Shown in pieces: positions 10,291 to 17,733 of a stretch of DNA of 64,000 nt. The stretch covers positions 1 through 64,000 of the forward strand of contig NZ_SBHN01000011.1 in the NCBI RefSeq assembly GCF_006980715.1, written 5' to 3'. This DNA is from Telmatospirillum sp. J64-1. Lineage in GTDB: Bacteria > Pseudomonadota > Alphaproteobacteria > Rhodospirillales > Magnetospirillaceae. Numbering within the stretch: position 1 is the stretch's first letter; every line of letters begins with the position of its first letter. Position numbers and translations under genes: made by a program. The notes below the pieces were generated by a model. That model saw only the letters and a list, made by a program, of their open reading frames with translations. It searched no databases and was not told the origin of the DNA.

Positions 10291-11544
10291 TTATTTCTGC
10301 CCCGCAGTATCCAGTTGCGGAACCGTCGCGGCTTTGTGGACCCGCTCGAATTCATAGATGTAGTCGCGGGTGAGCGGCACGGTGTCGATCCGCCGGGAAA
10401 GCTGGATCTGGAAGACCATCATCAGGCCATGGCGGAACGTGGCCTCGCATCCGGCCAGATAGAATTCCCACATCCGGCAGAAGCGTTCGTCGTAGATTTC
10501 GGCGGCGCGGCTGCGGTTGGCCTGGAAGCGCCGCGCCCATTCCTTCAGGGTGTCGGCGTAGTGCAGGCGCAGGATCTCCACGTCGGTGACGATCAGCCCG
10601 CTGCGTTCGATGGCGGGGAAGACCTCGGACAGGGCCGGGATGTAGCCGCCGGGGAAGATGTATTTCCTGATCCAGGCATTGGTCTGGCCGGGGCCGTCGG
10701 CACGGCCGATGGAATGGATCACGGCGACGCCGTCCTCGGCCAGCAGGTCGCGGATCTTCGAGAAATATTCCCGGTAATGCAGGGTGCCGACATGCTCGAA
10801 CATGCCGACCGAGACGATACGGTCGTAGCGCCCCTGGTGCTGGCGGTAATCCTCCAGGCGGAAGCGCACCTGGCTCTCGAAATGCGCCTGCGAGACGCGA
10901 TCGGTCGCCATCTTGAGCTGTTCCTCGGACAGGGTGATGCCGGTGACGTCGACATCGTTCATCCGGGCCAGCGTCAGGGCCAGGCCGCCCCATCCCGAAC
11001 CGATGTCGAGCACCTTCTGGCCGGGCTTCAGCATGAGCTTCGCCGCCAGATGGCGCTTCTTGGCGGCCTGGGCCTCTTCCAGCGAGGTGCCGGGCGCCGG
11101 GAAATAGGCGCAGGAATATTGCCGGTCGGCGTCGAGGAAGAGGTCGTAAAGGGAGGAGGACAGGTCGTAGTGATGGGCGACATTGGCCCGCGACCGTCTG
11201 ACGGGATTGTAATGCTGCAAGCGCCGCCCCAGCATCGCCAGGCGTTCGACGAACCCGATCCCGCAGCCTAGGCCAGCCTGCTGGATATTCTCGGTCAGCA
11301 GGGCAAGGCAATTGTAGAGGCCGCCTTCCTCGATGGTCAGCGTGCCGTTCATATAGGCTTCGCCGAAGGCGAGGTTGGGATGCAGGGCCAGCTTCCAGGA
11401 AAGGCTCGGATCGTGCAGCCGGATGACGCAGGGAACGAAATCAGGGGAGGGAAGGCCGCTGCGGCGATAGGTCCTGCCCTTGGAGTCAATCACGGTCAAG
11501 TCGCCGAGACGGACGAGTCTGTCGAGTAAGCGCTGCAAGAGCAT
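10291..11544 (-). CDS. cfa: Cyclopropane-fatty-acyl-phospholipid synthase
   Basis: SAM-dependent enzyme that adds a methylene bridge to unsaturated acyl chains of membrane lipids, usually in stress or stationary phase. It has 417 residues. Diagnostic motifs are NVAHHYDLS (121-129), the SAM loop VLDIGSGWGG (178-187) and SVGMFEHVG. An AAGGAG ribosome site precedes the ATG. It stands about 45 nt ahead of dnaB on the same strand. An inverted repeat lies about 75 bp upstream of the start. Confidence 0.95.
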   Translation of the reverse strand: MLLQRLLDRLVRLGDLTVIDSKGRTYRRSGLPSPDFVPCVIRLHDPSLSWKLALHPNLAFGEAYMNGTLTIEEGGLYNCLALLTENIQQAGLGCGIGFVERLAMLGRRLQHYNPVRRSRANVAHHYDLSSSLYDLFLDADRQYSCAYFPAPGTSLEEAQAAKKRHLAAKLMLKPGQKVLDIGSGWGGLALTLARMNDVDVTGITLSEEQLKMATDRVSQAHFESQVRFRLEDYRQHQGRYDRIVSVGMFEHVGTLHYREYFSKIRDLLAEDGVAVIHSIGRADGPGQTNAWIRKYIFPGGYIPALSEVFPAIERSGLIVTDVEILRLHYADTLKEWARRFQANRSRAAEIYDERFCRMWEFYLAGCEATFRHGLMMVFQIQLSRRIDTVPLTRDYIYEFERVHKAATVPQLDTAGQK

Positions 11545-11594
11545 CTTCCGCTCCTTTCCCTAGAGGCTTTTCCGATAGGCTGGAAACGCTCTGA

Positions 11595-11643
11595 TGCTTG
11601 AGGGCCGGGGCCATAGGGCGGCGGGACGAAGCGTCCTCAAGCA
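11595..11643. promoter_or_regulatory. Inverted repeat upstream of cfa
   Basis: TGCTTGAGG (11595-11603) and its exact complement CCTCAAGCA (11635-11643), 31 bp apart, in the 279-bp space between cfa and rplI. It could be an operator or a leader stem. I could not place a confident cfa promoter. The rest of the gap holds the rplI terminator. Confidence 0.35.
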
Positions 11644-11765
11644 CAACTCGGGCGCATGCATTTTTACCGTCAGATAGAAAATGCCTTCGCCAATAGATAG
11701 GGGGGCGCGGGGGGTTGTCCAGTATCTGGTTGATCTAGACGAAAGTAATATACACCAAATGTGCG

Positions 11766-11795
11766 AAAGGGACGCGCCCTGGCGGGCACGTCCCT
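11766..11795 (-). terminator. Terminator of the rpsF-rplI operon
   Basis: On the minus strand, GGGACGTGCCC pairs with GGGCGCGTCCC (11 bp, one G-T wobble) around a 4-nt loop, followed by TTTCGC. It lies about 30 nt past the rplI stop. Confidence 0.75.
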
Positions 11796-11823
11796 CGACG
11801 CGGCCTTGGGGAGGGAAGGCGCC

Positions 11824-12399
11824 TTATTCGGCGTCTTCGGCCTCGACCTCGGTTTCGGTCTCGCCGGCTTCGGCTTCGGCTTCAGCTGCGGCGGCTTCGG
11901 CCGCTTCAGCTTCGGCTTCTTCCTGGGCGGCCTGAGCCTGACGCTCGGCTTCCTGCTGCGAACGGGCGACGGTGACGGACACGGTCACGGCCACTTCCGG
12001 GTGCAGGGAAACGCGAACCTGGTACTGGCCCAGGCTCTTGATCGGCAGTTCCAGGTTGACCTGGTTGCGTTCGACGGTGAAGCCGGCTTCCTTGATCACG
12101 TCGGCCAGATCGCGGGCCGAGACGGAACCATAGAGCTGGCCGCCTTCGCCGGCCTGGCGCACGACCAGGACGTTCAGGCCCGCCATCTTGTCGGCCACGG
12201 CCTGAGCTTCTTCACGACGCTTCAGGTTGGCGGCTTCCAGTTGCGCGCGCTGCGCTTCGAACACGGCCATGTTGGCCTTGTTGGCGCGGAGCGCCTTATG
12301 CTTCGGCAGCAGATAGTTGCGGGCGTAGCCGGGCTTGACCTTGACCACGTCGCCCATCTGACCGAGCTTCTCGATCCTCTCGAGCAGAATGACTTCCAT
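11824..12399 (-). CDS. rplI: 50S ribosomal protein L9 with acidic tail
   Basis: Ribosomal large-subunit protein binding 23S rRNA near the L1 side. The ATG at 12399 gives the classic start MEVILLERI and has AGGAGG ahead of it, so a longer reading frame is rejected; the length is 191 residues. The N-domain motif [15 protein letters not shown], the connecting helix and the C-domain are complete by about residue 150. A 40-residue tail rich in Glu and Ala follows, ending EVEAEDAE, which most L9 proteins lack. The start overlaps the DUF2232 stop by one base (TAATG). Confidence 0.97.
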   Translation of the reverse strand: MEVILLERIEKLGQMGDVVKVKPGYARNYLLPKHKALRANKANMAVFEAQRAQLEAANLKRREEAQAVADKMAGLNVLVVRQAGEGGQLYGSVSARDLADVIKEAGFTVERNQVNLELPIKSLGQYQVRVSLHPEVAVTVSVTVARSQQEAERQAQAAQEEAEAEAAEAAAAEAEAEAGETETEVEAEDAE

Positions 12400-13343
12400 T
12401 ACTTTTCCTCCTGACCGCTGCCTCCGGCATACCGCCGGCGCAGCCTCGCCCAATGCCTAATCAAACCAAGTCCGGCGATCACGAAGACCATCCAGCCGGA
12501 CGCCACAATGAACACCACATAGAACAGCGCCAGCAGCAGCTTGGCGTTCGGCTTGCTCCGCACCGCCCGGTGGACCACGGCCAGGCCGACGAAGACATAG
12601 GGGGCTGCGAACAGCACCGCCAAATTCCCCGCCAGATAGCCCAGCGTGCCCCCGGTCAGCAGCGAGGCGATTGCCGTCACCACCAGGGCTCCGGCCACCC
12701 AGTCCGGCAGGTCCAGTTCTTCGGACCAGACCGGCGAGGTCCGGATCGCATGGCCCGAACGGACCAGCAATGCCTGCGCCATCGCGCCGTTCACCGCCGC
12801 CCCGACCAGCCAAGCAATGCCGACCAGAGCGGGGAACAACGGCGTCCACAATTCAACGACCTGCGTGCGCATGCCTTCCGGAACGTCAGCCGCCATCGCC
12901 GACAGCGCCTGCGTCAGCAGGTCATGCACCGCGCCCCGCAGCCCCTCGTCATGCGCCGGGGCCATGGCCGCGCCGATCAGCAGCAGAATCGCCGCCACCG
13001 CCGACAGCCAGCCCAGGATGAGGCCGGGCGGATACCATTCCGTTCCGCCATCTTGCGTCGGCCGGCCCAGCAGGGCCTGGCGGACGATGATGACGGCGGG
13101 CAGGGCCGCACCAATCGCATAGACCGGGGCCAGGATGCCGCTCGTGGCCAGGGCCGACCCGGCAATCCCGACGCCGGCGGCGATGAGACTCGCCGTCGTC
13201 CCCAAGGACAGTCCGACTGCCATCAGGGGAAGGGGTGCCAGATAGGTCAGCAAAGGACCTAGGGCGACATTGCCGACGACCGTCATGAAGAGCAGTGCAC
13301 TCAACAGGCCGGCAGCCAGCGATAGGCCGTAAAACCGTGTCAT
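12399..13343 (-). CDS. DUF2232 multispanning membrane protein
   Basis: 314-residue inner-membrane protein with about eight hydrophobic segments and a basic C-terminus. It belongs to the DUF2232 (YybS-like) family, which in alphaproteobacteria commonly sits between rpsR and rplI; I assign it by that position plus the hydrophobic pattern. The function is unknown. It is separated from rpsR by 64 nt containing a GC hairpin and is coupled to rplI by a one-base TAATG overlap. Being inside a ribosomal operon suggests constitutive expression. Confidence 0.8.
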   Translation of the reverse strand: MTRFYGLSLAAGLLSALLFMTVVGNVALGPLLTYLAPLPLMAVGLSLGTTASLIAAGVGIAGSALATSGILAPVYAIGAALPAVIIVRQALLGRPTQDGGTEWYPPGLILGWLSAVAAILLLIGAAMAPAHDEGLRGAVHDLLTQALSAMAADVPEGMRTQVVELWTPLFPALVGIAWLVGAAVNGAMAQALLVRSGHAIRTSPVWSEELDLPDWVAGALVVTAIASLLTGGTLGYLAGNLAVLFAAPYVFVGLAVVHRAVRSKPNAKLLLALFYVVFIVASGWMVFVIAGLGLIRHWARLRRRYAGGSGQEEK

Positions 13344-13366
13344 GGGGCGTCCTGGATTGGATGAAA

Positions 13367-13383
13367 CCCGGCCTCGGGCCGGG
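13367..13383 (-). other. Hairpin between rpsR and the DUF2232 gene
   Basis: CCCGGC / GCCGGG stem with a 5-nt loop in the 64-nt gap. No U-tract follows, so it is more likely a partial attenuator or processing stem that would lower expression of the membrane protein relative to S18. Confidence 0.35.
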
Positions 13384-13407
13384 CGGTCATCCGTGATCCG
13401 TCTTGCC

Positions 13408-13644
13408 TTACTTCACCACGTAGGGCAGCAGGCCCAGGAAACGGGCGCGCTTGATGGCCTGGGCCAGGGCGCGCTGCTTCTTGGCCGAAACCGCCGTGAT
13501 GCGGCTGGGGACGATCTTGCCGCGTTCGGAAATGAAACGCTGAAGCAGCTTGATGTCCTTGTGGTCGATCACCGGAGCATTGGCGCCCGAGAACGGGCAG
13601 GTCTTGCGGCGGCGGAAGAAGGGACGACGGGCGGGGGACTTCAT
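13408..13644 (-). CDS. rpsR: 30S ribosomal protein S18
   Basis: Small-subunit protein that binds 16S rRNA as a heterodimer with S6. It has 78 residues with the expected [12 protein letters not shown] start and the core [18 protein letters not shown]. The start overlaps the rpsF stop as ATGA, fitting 1:1 synthesis with S6. Confidence 0.98.
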   Translation of the reverse strand: MKSPARRPFFRRRKTCPFSGANAPVIDHKDIKLLQRFISERGKIVPSRITAVSAKKQRALAQAIKRARFLGLLPYVVK

Positions 13645-14066
13645 GCTTCGGCTCCTTCAGAGTACTGGCGGCGACCACGCGGACGGTCGTCGTCACGGCG
13701 CGGACGGTCATCGCCGTCGCGGCGCGGACGTTCGTCGCGCTGGTTCTTGCTCTGCATCATGGCCGAGGGGCCTTCTTCGAGGGCCTCGACGCGGATGGTC
13801 AGGAAACGCAGGACGTCTTCGTTCAGGCTCATCTGGCGCTCCATTTCCTTCACGGCTTCGGAAGGCGCGTCGATGTTGAACAGGACGTAGTGACCCTTGC
13901 GGTTCTTCTTCATCCGGTAGGCCAGGTTGCGCAGGCCCCAGTATTCCCGCTTGGTGACGTTGCCGCCGCGCTCGGTGAGCACGTTGGCCATTTCATCGGA
14001 CAGGGTTTCCACCTGCGGGGTGGAAATGTCCTGGCGTGCGATGAACACGCATTCGTATAGTGCCAT
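13641..14066 (-). CDS. rpsF: 30S ribosomal protein S6
   Basis: Small-subunit protein partnering S18; 141 residues. The start [15 protein letters not shown] is typical and an AAGGAG site sits 9 nt upstream. The folded domain ends near residue 100 ([15 protein letters not shown]). The remaining 40 residues are an Arg/Asp-rich low-complexity tail ([20 protein letters not shown]) of the kind seen in several alphaproteobacteria. First gene of the operon, with a leader holding two hairpins that may be the S6:S18 autoregulatory site. Confidence 0.98.
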   Translation of the reverse strand: MALYECVFIARQDISTPQVETLSDEMANVLTERGGNVTKREYWGLRNLAYRMKKNRKGHYVLFNIDAPSEAVKEMERQMSLNEDVLRFLTIRVEALEEGPSAMMQSKNQRDERPRRDGDDRPRRDDDRPRGRRQYSEGAEA

Positions 14067-14101
14067 ATCAATGGACTCCTTATGGCTTCTCTCTTCCCGC
14101 G

Positions 14102-14145
14102 GGTTTCAGCCACGAAACCACAGGCATAGCCGGCCCCATGCCGGC
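14102..14145 (-). promoter_or_regulatory. Two hairpins in the rpsF leader
   Basis: On the minus strand, GCCGGC-N5-GCCGGC (14129-14145) is followed by GGTTTC-N6-GAAACC (14102-14119), both before the rpsF ribosome site. Leaders of rpsF are known in several bacteria to carry an S6:S18 binding stem for feedback control. Whether this is that motif is inference. Confidence 0.45.
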
Positions 14146-14165
14146 AAGGAGCTGGAAAGGGGCGC

Positions 14166-14193
14166 ACTATACATGAATTCGGCCCCCGCGCAA
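14166..14193 (-). promoter_or_regulatory. Predicted sigma70 promoter of the rpsF operon
   Basis: -35 TTGCGC (14188-14193), 16-bp spacer, -10 TATAGT (14166-14171), about 100 nt before rpsF. Confidence 0.5.
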
Positions 14194-14210
14194 GCATGGG
14201 TGGGCCGTTT

Positions 14211-14229
14211 CTGTCAAGCTGCTTGACAG
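14211..14229. promoter_or_regulatory. 9-1-9 palindrome between rpsF and fabD
   Basis: CTGTCAAGC-T-GCTTGACAG, a perfect inverted repeat with a single central base. Its right arm contains the TTGACA that I read as the fabD -35, so a bound regulator would block that promoter. I do not recognise it as a known FadR, FabR or FapR site. Confidence 0.5.
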
Positions 14230-14250
14230 GGCGGCGGCACCGGCTATTCC
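14223..14250 (+). promoter_or_regulatory. Predicted fabD promoter
   Basis: -35 TTGACA (14223-14228), 16-bp spacer, -10 TATTCC (14245-14250). The -35 is consensus, the -10 is weak. Confidence 0.45.
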
Positions 14251-14297
14251 TTGAGCCCTTTTTGCATTTCTGTTTCCGTTTTTAGGGGGATGTCCCG

Positions 14298-15242
14298 ATG
14301 ACTCGCGCGTTCGTCTTTCCCGGCCAGGGCTCGCAGGCAATCGGCATGGGCCGTGATCTGGCCGAAGCCTTCGCCGCCGCCCGCCATGTCTACGAAGAGG
14401 TGGACGATGCGCTGGGGCAGAAACTCTCGCGCCTGATGTTCGAAGGCCCCGAAGGCGAGCTGACCCTGACCGAGAACGCCCAGCCCGCGCTGATGGCGGT
14501 CAGCATGGCGGTGATCCGCGTGTTGGAAAGCGAGGGCGGTTTCGACCTGGGCGCGCAGGTGGCCTATGTGGCCGGTCATTCCCTGGGCGAATATTCCGCC
14601 CTGGCTGCCGCCGGTACCTTCACCATCGCCGATGCCGCCCGCTTGCTGAAGACCCGCGGTCAAGCCATGCAGAAGGCCGTGCCGGTGGGCGAGGGCGCCA
14701 TGGCCGCGTTGCTGGGCCTGGATCTGGATGCCGCGCAGGAAGTGGCCGAGGCCGCTTCGAGCGCCAACGACATCTGCCAGGCCGCCAACGACAACGCGCC
14801 GGGTCAGGTGGTGGTGTCGGGCCACAAGGCCGCCGTCGAGCGTGCCATCGCCCTGGCCGCCGAGCGCGGCGCCAAGCGGTCGGTGCTGCTGCCCGTCTCC
14901 GCCCCCTTCCATTGCGGATTGATGGAGCCCGCCGCGCGGGTCATGCAGGAAGCCCTGGCCCAGGTCGCCATGAAGGCGCCGGTGGTGCCGGTGATGGCCA
15001 ATGTGACCGCCTCGCCGGTGCAGGAGCCCGATGAGATCCGCCGCCTGCTCGTCGCCCAGGTGACCGGGACCGTGCGCTGGCGCGAATGCGTGCTCGCGAT
15101 GAAGGATCTGGGCGTGACGAATTTGGTGGAAGCGGGCGCGGGCAAGGTGCTGACCGGCCTCGCCAAGCGTATCGATAAGGAGATGACGGCCCAGGCGCTG
15201 AACACGCCGGCCGATATCGAAGCCTTTCTGAAGTCTCTGTGA
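14298..15242 (+). CDS. fabD: Malonyl-CoA:ACP transacylase
   Basis: Moves malonyl from CoA to acyl carrier protein to feed fatty-acid elongation; cytosolic. It has 314 residues, with the FPGQGSQ start, nucleophile Ser95 in GHSLG (93-97) and catalytic His206 in APFHC. A strong AGGGGGA ribosome site lies 7 nt upstream. First gene of fabD-fabG-acpP-fabF-mltG; fabG starts 26 nt later. Confidence 0.97.
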   Translation: MTRAFVFPGQGSQAIGMGRDLAEAFAAARHVYEEVDDALGQKLSRLMFEGPEGELTLTENAQPALMAVSMAVIRVLESEGGFDLGAQVAYVAGHSLGEYSALAAAGTFTIADAARLLKTRGQAMQKAVPVGEGAMAALLGLDLDAAQEVAEAASSANDICQAANDNAPGQVVVSGHKAAVERAIALAAERGAKRSVLLPVSAPFHCGLMEPAARVMQEALAQVAMKAPVVPVMANVTASPVQEPDEIRRLLVAQVTGTVRWRECVLAMKDLGVTNLVEAGAGKVLTGLAKRIDKEMTAQALNTPADIEAFLKSL

Positions 15243-15268
15243 TTCAATAGTAGGGGGAGAAGATCCGC

Positions 15269-16009
15269 ATGTTCGAGCTCACCGGCCGGACGGCCCTCGT
15301 TACCGGCGCCTCGGGCGGCATCGGCGGGGCCATTGCCCGCGCCCTGCACGCCCAGGGCGCCACCGTCGCCCTGTCGGGCACCCGCAAGGAAGCCCTGGAG
15401 GCCATGGCTGCCGAACTGGGCGGCGAGCGCGTCCATGTGGTCGTCGCCAACCTGTCCGATCCGGCCTCGGTCGAGCAGTTGGCCAAGGACGCCGAGGCGG
15501 CCCTGGGGTCGCTCGACATCCTGGTCAACAATGCCGGCCTGACCCGCGACGGCCTGGTGCTGCGCATGAAGGACGAGGACTGGCAGAGCGTGCTGGACGT
15601 CAATCTGACGGCCGCCTTCCGCCTCTGCCGCGCCGCCGTCAAGGGCATGATGAAGCGCCGCTTCGGCCGCATCGTCAACATCACCTCGATCGTCGGCGTT
15701 ACCGGCAATCCCGGGCAGGTGAACTATGCCGCCTCCAAGGCCGGCATGATCGGCATGTCCAAGTCGCTGGCCCAGGAAGTCGCCTCGCGCGGCATCACGG
15801 TCAATTGCGTGGCGCCGGGCTTCATCACCTCGGCCATGACCGATGCTCTGAATGACGAGCAGAAGGCCCGCCTGCTGGCCGGCATCCCCGCCGGGCGCAT
15901 GGGGGACGTGCGCGAAATCGCTGCCGCCGTGACTTATCTGGCGAGCGACGAAGCGGCCTATGTGACCGGCCAGACGCTGCATGTGAACGGCGGAATGGCG
16001 ATGATCTGA
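15269..16009 (+). CDS. fabG: 3-oxoacyl-ACP reductase
   Basis: NADPH-dependent reduction of beta-ketoacyl-ACP in each elongation cycle. 246 residues, SDR fold: GASGGIG (13-19), NNAG (87-90), Ser140, Tyr153 and Lys157. It sits between fabD and acpP, which supports the fatty-acid role over other SDR roles. A GGGGGAGAAG ribosome site precedes the ATG. A 7-bp hairpin follows the stop. Confidence 0.97.
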   Translation: MFELTGRTALVTGASGGIGGAIARALHAQGATVALSGTRKEALEAMAAELGGERVHVVVANLSDPASVEQLAKDAEAALGSLDILVNNAGLTRDGLVLRMKDEDWQSVLDVNLTAAFRLCRAAVKGMMKRRFGRIVNITSIVGVTGNPGQVNYAASKAGMIGMSKSLAQEVASRGITVNCVAPGFITSAMTDALNDEQKARLLAGIPAGRMGDVREIAAAVTYLASDEAAYVTGQTLHVNGGMAMI

Positions 16010-16010
16010 G

Positions 16011-16027
16011 GGCTCTCTGCGAGAGCC
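16011..16027 (+). terminator. Hairpin after fabG
   Basis: GGCTCTC-TGC-GAGAGCC directly after the fabG stop, then TTGTCCCC. The U-tract is poor, so partial termination or a processing stem is as likely. Confidence 0.4.
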
Positions 16028-16033
16028 TTGTCC

Positions 16034-16110
16034 CCTAGCGCTAGGCAACGGCGGAAAAGTGTGTTAGGAAACGCCACTTTTTGCCGGATCAGGGGCGGCG
16101 TTGGCGCCGC
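16034..16110 (+). promoter_or_regulatory. acpP upstream region: palindrome and leader hairpin
   Basis: The 152-bp gap before acpP holds a perfect 12-bp palindrome CCTAGCGCTAGG (16034-16045) and a GCGGCG-TTGG-CGCCGC stem (16095-16110) followed by TTTGCC. acpP is usually transcribed more strongly than its neighbours, so a separate promoter here is expected, but I cannot place -35/-10 boxes with confidence. Confidence 0.35.
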
Positions 16111-16161
16111 TTTGCCTGGGTCGCCAGCAAGAGATGAAAACTTCCAAGGGAATATTCAGAA

Positions 16162-16398
16162 ATGAGTGACGTCGCTGAGCGGGTTAAGAAGATCGTCGTC
16201 GAGCATCTGGGCGTCGAAGAAGCCAAGGTGACCGAGAATGCGAGCTTCATCGACGACCTGGGCGCCGACAGCCTTGATACCGTCGAACTGGTCATGGCTT
16301 TCGAGGAAGAGTTCGGCTGCGAAATCCCGGATGACGCCGCGGAAAAGATCCTGACCGTCAAGGACGCCATCGACTTCATCGAGTCGCACCAGTCCTAA
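16162..16398 (+). CDS. acpP: Acyl carrier protein
   Basis: Small acidic carrier of growing acyl chains, 78 residues. The phosphopantetheine site is Ser37 in GADSLDTVE. Length, acidity and the [10 protein letters not shown] core are standard. A UUCG-loop hairpin lies between it and fabF, probably to keep acpP mRNA levels above fabF. Confidence 0.99.
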   Translation: MSDVAERVKKIVVEHLGVEEAKVTENASFIDDLGADSLDTVELVMAFEEEFGCEIPDDAAEKILTVKDAIDFIESHQS

Positions 16399-16407
16399 AG
16401 GTTTGGC

Positions 16408-16423
16408 GCCGGCTTCGGCCGGC
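16408..16423 (+). terminator. UUCG-tetraloop hairpin between acpP and fabF
   Basis: GCCGGC-TTCG-GCCGGC right after the acpP stop. It is a very stable stem without a U-tract, so it likely acts as partial attenuator or 3'-end protector of acpP mRNA. Confidence 0.5.
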
Positions 16424-16464
16424 CGCCGACTGACTGTCGTAGTGAAGCACCAGGGCCTTTTTCT

Positions 16465-17724
16465 ATGAGACGTGTTGTCGTCACCGGTTTGGGGATGGTG
16501 ACGCCGCTCGGTTGCGGCGTTTCCGCCAACTGGCAACGCCTGACCGCCGGCGAGTCCGGTCTTCGGGCCATCGATAGCTTCGATACCTCGGACCTTCCGG
16601 CGAAGATCGCCGGTCTGGTGCCGAAGGGCGAGGGCGGTCACCTCTTCAACGCCGAAGCCTTCGTCAGTACGAAGGACCGCCGCCGCATGGACGAGTTCAT
16701 CGTCTATGCCATCGCTGCGGCTGCCGAGGCGATCGAGGATTCCGGATGGAATCCCGAAAGCGAGGAAGACCGCGAGAATACCGGCGTGATGATCGGATCG
16801 GGGATCGGCGGCTTGCCCTCCATCGCCAACACGTCCGTCACACTGGAGACGGGTGGTCCGCGCAAGGTCAGCCCCTTCTTCATCCCGGCCAGCCTGATCA
16901 ACCTGGCCTCCGGCCATGTGTCGATCCGCTACGGCTTCAAGGGTCCGAACCATTCCGTGGTCACGGCCTGCTCGACCGGTGCGCATGCCATCGGCGATGC
17001 CGCGCGCCTGGTGATGCTGGGTGATGCCGATGTGATGATCGCGGGCGGCGCCGAAGCTGCCGTCTGCCGCCTCGGGATCGCCGGTTTCGCCGCCGCCAAG
17101 GCTCTCTCCACCGGCTTCAACGATACCCCGACCAAGGGCTCGCGCCCCTGGGACAAGGATCGTGACGGCTTCGTCATGGGCGAAGGCTCGGGCGTGGTGG
17201 TGCTCGAGGAATACGAGCATGCTAAGAAGCGCGGCGCCAAGATCTATGCCGAAGTCGTCGGTTACGGCATGTCGGGCGATGCCTATCACATCACCGCCCC
17301 GGCCGAGGACGGTAATGGCGGTTTCCGCGCCATGCGCAATGCGCTGAAGCGGGCCGGCCTGAATCCCGAGGACGTGGATTACGTCAATGCCCACGGCACC
17401 TCGACGCCGCTGGGCGATGAAATCGAACTGGGTGCCGTCAAGCGCCTGTTCGGCGACCACGCCTACAAGCTCAGCATGTCCTCGACCAAATCCGCCATCG
17501 GCCACCTGCTGGGTGCCGCCGGTGCGGTCGAGGCGATCTACTCGATCCTGGCGATCCGGAACAACGTGGTTCCGCCCACGCTGAACCTGGATAATCCCTC
17601 CGAAGGCTGCGACATCGACCTGGTGCCGCATCAGGCCAAGGAGCGGAAGGTCGATGTGGCGCTGTCGAATTCCTTCGGGTTCGGCGGCACTAATGCGTCG
17701 CTGGTTTTCCGCCGGGCGACGTAA
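16465..17724 (+). CDS. fabF: 3-oxoacyl-ACP synthase II
   Basis: Condensing enzyme that elongates acyl-ACP with malonyl-ACP. 419 residues, thiolase fold. The catalytic triad is visible: Cys169 in TACSTGAH, His310 in NAHGTSTPLGD and His347 in KSAIGHLLGAAG. The FGFGGTN motif is near the C-terminus. It is followed 9 nt later by mltG. Confidence 0.98.
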   Translation: MRRVVVTGLGMVTPLGCGVSANWQRLTAGESGLRAIDSFDTSDLPAKIAGLVPKGEGGHLFNAEAFVSTKDRRRMDEFIVYAIAAAAEAIEDSGWNPESEEDRENTGVMIGSGIGGLPSIANTSVTLETGGPRKVSPFFIPASLINLASGHVSIRYGFKGPNHSVVTACSTGAHAIGDAARLVMLGDADVMIAGGAEAAVCRLGIAGFAAAKALSTGFNDTPTKGSRPWDKDRDGFVMGEGSGVVVLEEYEHAKKRGAKIYAEVVGYGMSGDAYHITAPAEDGNGGFRAMRNALKRAGLNPEDVDYVNAHGTSTPLGDEIELGAVKRLFGDHAYKLSMSSTKSAIGHLLGAAGAVEAIYSILAIRNNVVPPTLNLDNPSEGCDIDLVPHQAKERKVDVALSNSFGFGGTNASLVFRRAT

Positions 17725-17733
17725 GACCGGCCG

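Noticed and set aside
10269-10294. Terminator-like CCCG-N8-CGGG-ATTTTTT on the plus strand
   Set aside because: Only a 4-bp stem, and no plus-strand gene ends here.
14190-14228. TTGACA on the minus strand as -35 of rpsF
   Set aside because: It is about 40 bp from TATAGT, too far; TTGCGC at 14188-14193 gives proper 16-bp spacing.
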